From the NCBI GenBank assembly GCA_021292105.1, contig CM037869.1, positions 30,877,508 through 30,941,507 on the forward strand: DNA of 64,000 bases, given 5' to 3'. This stretch comes from Anadara kagoshimensis (lineage: Eukaryota; Mollusca; Bivalvia; Arcoida; Arcidae). Shown piece after piece: positions 55,396 to 64,000 of the stretch. The translations under genes and the position numbers were made by a program. The notes below the pieces were generated by a model. That model saw nothing but the letters and a program-made list of their open reading frames with translations, was not told where the DNA came from and ran no database searches. The first letter of the stretch is position 1, and each line of letters opens with the position of its first letter.

Positions 55396-56780
55396 GACTT
55401 CAATGGGCCTTAACGCTTATCTGAGGCTGAGTACATATCTCATGCAGATGTTCAATGGCCAATGACATTAATAAAAGAGAATGTCAAAATTTTCAGCAGT
55501 AAGGCCCAATATTATGCAAGTATTTTTGAAAAATAATTATAGTAATTATTATATAAGAATGCCACATATAACATATCTAAAGTCTAGCGACAATATATTA
55601 TTTATCAACAGCTAAAACATCTATCTATCAAAATGATCGTTAGGCCAATACCTTCAATATTCTAATATACATGCCGATACAAAAAGTTTACAGTTTTCAG
55701 ATAATTAACAATTTCAGTATTCATTGGTATCTATCATCTTGACCTTTGAAACTATGACCTTCACTCATATAACACAATGATCGTTGTGCAAATGCCAACA
55801 GTATTCTAATGTACATCCTTATCCAAAAAGTTTATAGTTTTGAGATAATTAACCATTTAAGTATTTGTTTGCACCCATGACCTTGGCCTTTGAACCTTTG
55901 ACCCTTATTCAAATATCAAAATGATCGTTAGGCCAGTATCTAAATATTCTATTGTATATGGCTATTCAAAAACTTTATAGTTTCTGAAATAATTAACTAT
56001 ATCAGCATCTATGACCTTGACATTTATTCATTTATCAAAATAATTCAGTCATATATCAAAATGATTGTTAGGCCAATACCTACAATATTCCAATATACAT
56101 GCTTATACAAAAAGTTTATAGTTTTGAGATAATTAACCACTTAAGTATTCGTTTGCATCTATGACCTTGGCCTTTGAACCTTTGACCCTTTTTCATATAT
56201 AGAATCATCGTTGTGCAAATGCCTACAATATTAAAAAATACATCCCTATACAAAAAATTTATAGTTTTTTTTTAGATAATTAACTATTTAAATATTCGTT
56301 TGCATCTCTGACCTAGACCTTTGAACCTATGACCTTCATTTATATATCCAAATGATCGTTATGCAAATGACTACAATATTCTAACATACATGCCTATACA
56401 AAAAGTTTATAGTTTTCAGATATATTGACAAATACATTAATTTTAGCAATTTTTTCTCTATATTTGTCCCCATAATTACGATTTGTGCAAATCTGAAACT
56501 TGGTGCCCTAAGTATGTTACATATAAAATATCTAAGTGATATCTCTTGTAGGTTTAGAGGAGATGATTTTTAAATATTTTCACATTGTTCCCCCATAATG
56601 CTTTAATTTGTGCAATTCTGGAAGCCCCTCACCCAGACTTCATTACCGCCAAATATCATCAAATTTGGCTTTGTTGTTTGGAGGAGTTGATTAAAATGTG
56701 ACAAATTTACACACGACGCACAACGGACGAAGATATATAGCAATAGCTCACTGAGCCTATGGCTCATTTGAGCTAATTAA
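55396..56780. mobile_element. Pearl/Helentron-like element with core tandem repeats
   Basis: Interrupts the duplicated flank. The core (about 55630-56420) has five to six units of roughly 110-190 bp with AAAAAGTTTATAGTTTTGAG, ATAATTAACCATTTAAGTAT, GACCTTGGCCTTTGAACC and AAATGATCGTTAGGCCAATA. The right end has CTCACTGAGCCTATGGCTCA then TTTGAGCTAATT, a hairpin before CTAA. Core repeats and a 3' hairpin fit the bivalve pearl family, grouped with Helentron-associated elements. No coding capacity. Class assignment is inference. Confidence 0.6.
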
Positions 56781-56965
56781 AGCATGATTTTAGCAGGAAA
56801 GCTAGGCTTTACTAGCTTGCTTTTTTAGATTTTCTGTCTATAATAACAAGTCCAATTTGAAATTCTTCAAATAAGTTTTGGATGTCGGAGTATAATACTG
56901 TGTTTTTATCGTTATAAATGAGTGAACAGAAATCTTACAATATGTATTTCACTACGAAGTCATAG
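56781..56965. repeat. Segmental duplicate of the gene's 3' flank, right piece
   Basis: AAAGCATGATTTTAGCAGGA, AAGCTAGGCTTTACTAGCTT, one 32-bp repeat unit, and CAGAAATCTTACAATATGTA then TTTCACTACGAAG match 53360-53630. Confidence 0.85.
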
Positions 56966-59139
56966 ATCAAGACTGATAATATCTACTAGACGTATATTAG
57001 ATCCTCTTCAAAACAATGTACGTATATATCATTGTTTGTAATATCTGCATGTAATTTAATTTCTATTCTATGTTATCTGTGAACTGTATAGATAAACAAA
57101 ATCATAAAATAGAGAAGCGTCTATTCGCGTTTAAAGGAATAATAACCCATTACCCATAAAATTAGTCAACCGTTTCATGGTTTTGACCCAGTTATATAAT
57201 ATTAAGCTATATTAACTTTATTATTGCATTTATACTGTTGATATCTCAAATGGTGTGTTGTTTTTGTTGTTCAGTGTGATGTATATTACAGGTAGGTTTT
57301 AATAAAAATCATTATATGGTATATGTTGTCTATACGATTTATGGGATTTGATATTCCATTTTTGTTATAAAGTGTTAATGTTAAAAATATTTTTTTTTCA
57401 TAAGTGTTCAAATCCATTTCTACATTCAAAAACGTTATTAACTGACAGAAGATAATGTTCTATTTTTAGATTTCCATGTACACAATTTAAATGTTCAGTT
57501 TTTATGTTAAAGAACTTTAATTATGCTAGAAGTAAATTTTTATATTTTAAGATTGTATAGCTTTTCGGAAATACATGTAAAATTAAATCGACAGTTTAAA
57601 CGTAGCACTGTACAGTGCTGATGTACGGCGTAGTTGGGAAAAAAGTGTTGGTGAATTTAGTACGTGGTAGCACTAGGCAGGCTCATAGATAAATTTGAAA
57701 TAACTGCGGGCCCATTGGCACAGGTCACCATTTTTTGTTCGAGACATACGTAGGCTCGCGAGTCCGGTTGGCTTTTGACTTTCAAGGGTCTAGATGACCA
57801 ATGCCGGCCTTCCTAGCAAAACAAAACTAAAACATTTTTTTGTTATTCTTTAATGGTAGGATTATTATCTTGTCATTATCTTCATGTCACGATCTAATAG
57901 ACCAGAAATTGTTCAATTCTTGGGGCCATCAAGTCTTAAAAGTTTCGTAAAACTGATGAGTAAACATTGACAATATACATTGTTTTTCTACACAGAAGCA
58001 AATTTTTATTAAATTAGTAAGTTAATTTTGTCAGATGTTAGCAGAATTGATCTAAAAATGTCTGTTTTCGCAGTTACAGTATATACATGTAAATAGATAA
58101 GACATCTGAAACTGATGACGTGTGATTTCTTTGAAATATCCTGAAAATGTTTCTTACGGCTGGTTTCCACTTTTAATTGAGATTACAAGTTTGTTTTTTG
58201 TGTACTTAACATTCTTGAAACACTTCATGTAGGTTTTGATTAAAAAAATGAATCCCGACTATGGCGCAAAATGACTAACGGGTAACGAATTTTGACCCGA
58301 CCGGTAACCGATCTTGTACAAAGTGCCAGTATTGGATAGAATATTCCAGCTACATTATCTAAAATTATAATCCAGATTCGATGTTCCTGGTAATACGATG
58401 CTGAATTTTTATTACACAGATTAAATAAATAAATAAACAATCTTTATTGTGATGTTATTAATTTGTAACTTTCACGTTGCCGATGTGACCATAGGAGGAC
58501 AAGTTTGTTTACGCGTATCTATCGTTCTTTCCAAGTAAACTCTATAAAATAATACCTGAATCAAGTGCTTTAATTTTCTTTAAAAACGAAAGTTGGTTGA
58601 ATTAAGTAATTTTTTCGCATATAACAAGTCCTGTTGGCATGCAGATTCAACATCAAAAACATTTTTCAGGGCAACCCTAGGAAGTGACGTTGTCTTTGAA
58701 TTTCATTGGATTAGAAATGTGATACACATAATCGTTGAACGGGCGGAAATCCTGGAAGTTTGCCTCCTACAATGCGATCACTTTAAGATCATAACTATTT
58801 ATTCAATAAACAACACAGTTGAATTTATCTAATCTGTGTTAATTTTACTTTATTTCAACGGGTATTGAGTACGTTGGTGTTGTTGTCGCATTTTAAACTT
58901 ATTTTTTGATTAGATTAAATTTCACTTTTGTGAAAGGGAGATAAATCCCACAGTCTATTATGTGTTATTATTCTATGAGAATAGTTCGCCAAACTGCACA
59001 AATTATTTTGAGACATCCCGCCGCGACATGATAATATATTCTGACAATTCATTCCCGAAATCCATGTCAGCAAATGCATAACATGTCCCAGAATTCATAA
59101 CTCACGATAGAACGGATAAATATTCATTTCAGGTTCATT
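56966..59139. other. AT-rich intergenic region, no gene
   Basis: Nothing coding. GCACTGTACAGTGC at 57605-57618 is a perfect 14-bp palindrome in a CG-richer island (57600-57830). 58480-58840 is unclassified. Frames at 58240-58440 and 58593-58832 have no family match. Confidence 0.4.
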
Positions 59140-60270
59140 TTAACCAAATGTGGATTCACAAAAATTCTAAAGAATTACTTGAACATCTTGCTTCTAATAC
59201 TTTATCTCATGTAAAACGTATAAAAAACATTTGATTTTTCTACAACATACACCACTATCCCTTATTCTAAATTAAAAAAACGTCTTAAAGAACTTATTCA
59301 CTTTTCTTTCTTTTACAAAAACCGTTAGCCAAGATACAGATATATGGTGCTAAACAAGGATACTGGTTGTTTTGTTAAGCATCATACGGATTCAAAACAA
59401 ATATATACTGAAGATACCATCAACAAAATGTTGGAGTGTTTGATAGATAACATATTTGTTGTGTTTGGTAATATAGTTTTTCAGCAAACAATCGGTATAC
59501 CAATGGGCACAAACTGTGCCCCATTGCTTGCTGATTTGTTTCTTTATTCTTATGAAGCAGAATTTATGCAGAACCTTGTTAAATCTGGAGAGATATATAG
59601 TATATAGATGACGTTCTGTCTCTTAACAATCCTTAATTTGGAGACTTAGTAAATGTCATCTATCCTAGTGAGCTTGAAAAAAAAGACACGACTGATTTCT
59701 TAAGTTCTGCTTCATATTTAGACTTATACCTAAATTATATCGCACACGAAATGCTACATTTGAAACTTGACAAACGTGATGACTTCAATTTTTCTATTGT
59801 CAACTTTCCTTTTTTATGCAGCAATATACCTTCCTCTCCTGCTTATGGTGTATTTGATTAACAATTAATACGCTATGGTAGAGCTTGTTTCCACTACGGG
59901 AACTTTTGTACAACAAAGTAGGCTGCTTGCAAATAAATTGTTGACTCAGGAATATTGCAAGCCTAGGCTCATCAAGGCCCTCAAAAAGTTTTATGGCCGT
60001 CATCACAGTATTGTTGAAACGTTTGATGTCTCTTTGTCCAGAATTGCCCTGGATATTTTTTACTTCTCATAGTTCCATATTCCTTTCGCACACTTTTGAT
60101 TTCACACATGGTGAGTGTAGCTAGCTAAACAGGAGGTGCTTATCCTTCCAGAGCACCAGGCCTCACTTTCCTGGTGGAAGTTTACGTGTTTAAACTAACT
60201 TGTTAGCTCTAAAATTTTTACTTTGCTTCTGGATTGTGATTCGGATATGGATTAGTATGTTTGATTTTGA
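59140..60270 (+). pseudogene. Penelope-like reverse transcriptase, best copy, 5'-truncated
   Basis: From about 59344: FQQTIGIPMGTNCAPLLADL then FLYSYEAEFMQNL (RT palm block). A broken segment across 59585-59640 once held the YIDDVLS motif (ATATAGATGACGTTCTGTCT). Then YLDLY-like, KRDDFNFSIVNFP-like and AYGVY-like blocks, and in a third frame LIKALKKFYGRHHSIVETFD with RIALDIF before the stop at 60070-60072. The 3' tail follows (GTAGCTAGCTAAACAGGAGG to about 60270). At least three frameshifts or stops make it inactive. It is the reference for the tail fragments across the window. No GIY-YIG domain is seen. Confidence 0.75.
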
Positions 60271-60279
60271 TTGATACTA

Positions 60280-60480
60280 ATCGATATCCGAATAAAAATC
60301 AAGAAGCGAAAACTTGAAAGATCAGATTTAACGCGTGAACTTTACCAGTGAAGTGAGGTAGGGCGCTCAGGAAGGTTAATTACATCTTCTTTACTTACCT
60401 ACACCCGCAACAAGCACAGTCAAATATGAGTGAAATGAAAATGGACCATTATATCCATGGCAATCTTGGATACGGTAAGT
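60280..60480 (-). mobile_element. Penelope-like tail in inverted orientation
   Basis: TACTAATCGATATCCGAATA, ACGCGTGAACTTTACCAGTG, GGGCGCTCAGGAAGGTTAAT, ACCTACACCCGCAACAAGCA, ATATCCATGGCAATCTTGGA. Tail-to-tail with the preceding copy. Confidence 0.6.
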
Positions 60481-60499
60481 ATTGTTTGTCGTAAGCACA

Positions 60500-60665
60500 C
60501 ACGTTGCTTGTGTAGATACTAACATAGGAGGTGCTTACCCTGCCCGAGGATCTAGCATGGCCTCCTTAATACGTTGACTAAAGTTTCCAGATTTTAATCT
60601 GATTACTTTGCCATGGGGTTATATTTTGGACATGGGTTACAATGTTTGTGTTTCAAGTTTTTACA
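60500..60665 (+). mobile_element. Penelope-like tail, sense
   Basis: TTGTGTAGATACTAACATAG, GGAGGTGCTTACCCTGCCCG and ATTTTGGACATGGGTTACAA, ending TGTTTGTGTTTCAAG. Third member of a local cluster. Confidence 0.5.
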
Positions 60666-63600
60666 TAAAGACATCATGATAGAAACTAGTCATTACAATG
60701 TAAATCATGACATAAATTGGTAATAAATATTGGTTTTAATATGCATGTGTGCAAATGTACAAATAAAATGTTGTTCATCACAATTACAAATTGTTGCGGC
60801 ATTCTTGTTACTGGAACACCAAAGATTCGAAAGCACAGAAACAGACGTAGCCAAAAGAGAGAAAATGAGAGTTCTAAAAAGTCACATTTGATTAATGTAT
60901 AACTTATGTTTAGATAATGGAGATTTTTTTCAAAATTATTTTTTTTGCAATTTTTCATGAATATAAAAGTATCAACTAAATCATTTGCAACAATCAAAGG
61001 GGATCCAACAACTGAATTTTCTATACTGAGTGTTACTTCCCTTTTAAGCACATCCAGTCTTCCACTAGGTAGCAAATTCAGTAGTGTCGGTCAAACAAAC
61101 CCTATGATTGATGTCTATAATAAATTAAGGCAATTCTTAAACCGTATGTTATAGCTTAACACCTGAATATATCTCTTTAAAATAAATACTTGTTGTCCCG
61201 CATATTAAAAAAATATTATAATCAGCATTAGAAAGAAGTTTGTAAACCGAAAGTCCAAAACCAACCCGATAGGGAAACCCTAAGACTGTTTATGCGATAA
61301 TAGTTCTGGTAATACCCATATAAAACAGGTATAGATTATAAGTTTAGGACTGTACATTACATAGATATGAAACACCTAGGCTATTTTGACACCGATCCCT
61401 GCAAGATTGAGGCCCTATTTCATTAAGGGGCTGGTCAACGTTTTGATATTTCATTTAATTAACTGCTTGTTCATGTAAATTTAATTGTCATGAAAAAATC
61501 TAATTATTAAAGGCTTTCATTTTATGTAATTCTCAGTAATTATAAATTACAGTCCAACCTGTCTTAATGTCTTAACTCTATATAAGGACCACCTGCTTAT
61601 AAAGACAAGCAGAATTGTATACCAATTTTTATTTATTCATATTATTCGAACCTGTATATAAAGTTCACCTGCCTGTAAACGCCACTTTTACTCGTTCCCT
61701 TGGATGGCTTTTATAGACAGGTTTGACCGTATACTATTTCAATATATCATTTATCCACAGATCTATGATAATGCGATCCAATTCATCACCATACATAGCA
61801 TCAATGATACTACTATGTCATCAAGTACCACTTATAGAATCTGCGGGTAAGTATTTATGTTTTGTTAGAAAAGAAAAACATATGCACTTGTCAACAGTCA
61901 ATTCCAATGCACCTTAAACTCGACAAAAACAAGTCGTTAGTAGATACATTCAAACAAGACTTGACAACAAATTAATCACATAATGAAACCAGAAATAATA
62001 CAACTCTTGACGAGGACGAACACTGAATTATTAAATAAAATTTGTTTTTAATAGGCTATATCAGCTACTTGATTCAAAAATCAAAGAAATCGTTTATAGC
62101 TCTGTGTATTTGGCTCCCTATTGTTAACATTATTTCTACAGGTTTAGATAAATCAGTTTGAATTTGAGTGAGATTAACCTAGCTATAGCTACAGCAAATG
62201 AAACTAGAAGCAAACGCTTACATTAAGGACAGAGGACAGTATGAACAAGATATATTGAGACTCCTTATTACCTAATTAACAAAAACATTGTCTAGTGATA
62301 TAGTGACAAAGGAATTTTTATACAAACCAACGTTTCCAATAATTGTACAACAATTGGTGTTCATCACATGCTTTTTACAGGTAGAGCGTTATTTGGACCT
62401 TGCCTCTTTATCATTGCCTGTCATATAGCAAACAAGATATACCAGGTGTAAAATAACCTGATATATGCAGAGTTACAATATTGCGTGACTATTTTCTTAA
62501 AACCAATGCCATTTGAAAATATGAAAATGTAAAAATATAGGGTCCATGTTTACTGTTTTAGCTATTAAGCGTAAAGCAAAGTAACAAATCTTTGAATTGT
62601 AACATAGGCTAAATAGAATTCATGATTTTTCAGGCTCTGGAAAATTTAAGAAAATGTAGAAAAATAATGGTTTGTCTGTTAGCTTTTAAAAACTAGAAAA
62701 TGTAGTTAAAATTTAAATATTGTAAAAAGTAAAAAGCAAATATGTCCACTTGATTGATTGTTAGGAATAAAATTTCAAAGAAATTCTCAAATGACCAAAA
62801 CTACCAATAACGTAGTGATTTCATCATATTGTTGAACGATAGACATTCTTGGAAACTTTAACTTCACTGTGTCGAAACCAAGGAGTGTTGTGCTTGTTAT
62901 ACACACTGTTATAGCAAAAATATTATTATTATGATATTTTACTTTATAAATAACATCATTTAGTATCACTAATCACTTATTATAGAAATAATGATATAAA
63001 AAACCATAATAACTTCGAATGTTGGAAGTACAAAGTCTTATCATCCGAAATGGTAGTTAAACATAATACTTCAAAAATGCAAGAAGACGGATTAGTCAGA
63101 GTCAGGGAAATATTGTCAATGGCTACATTTGGAATATTAAAAAGATTATAAACGTTTGGGACAAAATATTAACTGAAGTGAAAAAAATCATTGTAATTCA
63201 AACCATTTTACTTGGCAAGAGTAGGTGACTGAAAACTATTGAGCTCGAAAATGCGTCACTCACAAAATTCTTTGCGTTAATAAAGCACCCTTATTTCAGT
63301 GTAAATTTTCATGACGTTATTGCAAATATATTTCAAAAGTGATAGTGTTTCAAAAATCGAAACAATATAAAAAGATAATAATTTTGTAGAAAAGCGTTAA
63401 AATTCAAGATACCAAGCATTTCTTAAGTGAATCATTTTTATCTGTTGAATTTATCTGTGTATCGTATTTATGACGGTTTTCTAATATATTTTCTTTTATT
63501 CTTTCAATTAATAGATATTATGTATTTTATTCCCTGTAAGATATTTATCAACAATTATTACAGTCACTTTAAGTTAGGACTTGAAATAATACCAACAGAG

Positions 63601-64000
63601 CGCAATTTAAGCCAGTAATTAGTTTTGTACAGCACAGAATGTCACATATACATTTTATATACATCACCATATAATCACATTATGGGTGAAATATTTATGA
63701 TGCTGAAAAAAGCTATTCATAAAAAAAATAAATATCAAACAATTTTATTACTAATCATTTTAAACTGCCAAAAACAAATGTTTAATATAGAAGTTCTATA
63801 TCATGGCAGAGAGTATTGTTTGATATTATAAATATCTTCAAAGTTTAGAGCCAATTTCTGATATACACGTAGAATGCAGAAAAACTCCAACAACAACAAT
63901 GTATAGTAACCATATGCAGCAGACTGAATTCTGTTCTCAAATGAACAAACAATTTTTTATCTGATGTAGTAAATGTTTCAGGTGATAGTACAAAGTTCTT
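60666..64000. other. Right flank with weak exon candidates only
   Basis: 60780-61150 has two open, non-repetitive stretches on the + strand (basic KIRKHRNRRSQKRENESSKK; Ser-rich TTEFSILSVTSLLSTSS) and a 129-codon - strand frame (60686-61075). None has family motifs. 61762-61846 is bounded by TTTATCCACAG and GTAAGT. ATGTTTCAG precedes 63982 at the window edge. These could be exons of a neighbouring gene, but phases are not mutually decisive. 61850-63980 is AT-rich and otherwise featureless. Confidence 0.3.

Noticed and set aside
60686-61075. 129-codon - strand frame as a gene
   Set aside because: No family motifs, and the opposite strand is equally open; left as unclassified.

Overview
The window is AT-rich eukaryotic DNA with one spliced multi-exon gene on the + strand. 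It is surrounded, and its introns are invaded, by dense repeats: satellites, tRNA-derived SINEs, TIR elements, and decayed reverse-transcriptase retroelements. The repeat content resembles what is known from bivalve genomes: RUDI-like SINEs, a pearl/Helentron-like element built of about 160-190 bp core repeats, and Penelope-like elements. A receptor tyrosine phosphatase with an F5/8C-lectin-like domain and MEGF-type EGF repeats also fits a mollusc. I therefore infer a mollusc, probably a bivalve. The species cannot be named from the sequence.

Left part (1-26.8 kb): no convincing gene. A 70-bp satellite (1-392 and 5356-7713) is split by a 4,955-bp piggyBac-like insertion with an exact TTAA duplication and a 14-bp terminal inverted repeat. 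Next come Penelope-like 3' tails, some amplified into a roughly 190-bp tandem array with a 389-bp dimer period, and TA-flanked MITEs. A 32-bp satellite resembles the interior of those MITEs. A 4.28-kb mariner-type element (17972-22254) has sevenfold 172-bp subterminal repeats and sits inside a SINE that still has its own target-site duplication. A 42-bp satellite (24476-26095) carries a 456-bp higher-order duplication.

Central part (26.8-52.1 kb): the receptor-type protein tyrosine phosphatase gene. I resolve 26 exons with consistent GT/AG sites and phases: signal peptide, an F5/8C/fucolectin-like domain, five 8-Cys EGF-like modules on phase 1-1 exons, one membrane helix, a catalytic-type PTP domain D1 and a degenerate PTP domain D2. 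Bridged, it would be 1,086 residues. As written, exon 18 lacks one base in an A run just after the D1 signature motif, so the frame stops after 755 residues. The gene would carry an extracellular, probably glycan-binding, input across the membrane to a cytoplasmic phosphatase. D2 lacks the WPD and CX5R catalytic residues and can only be structural or regulatory.

Right part (52.1-64 kb): the last coding exon is the first unit of a degenerate tandem array that runs into the 3' flank. Part of that flank was duplicated and then split by a 1.4-kb pearl/Helentron-like insertion. The most complete Penelope-like copy (59140-60270) follows, then a region with only weak exon candidates.
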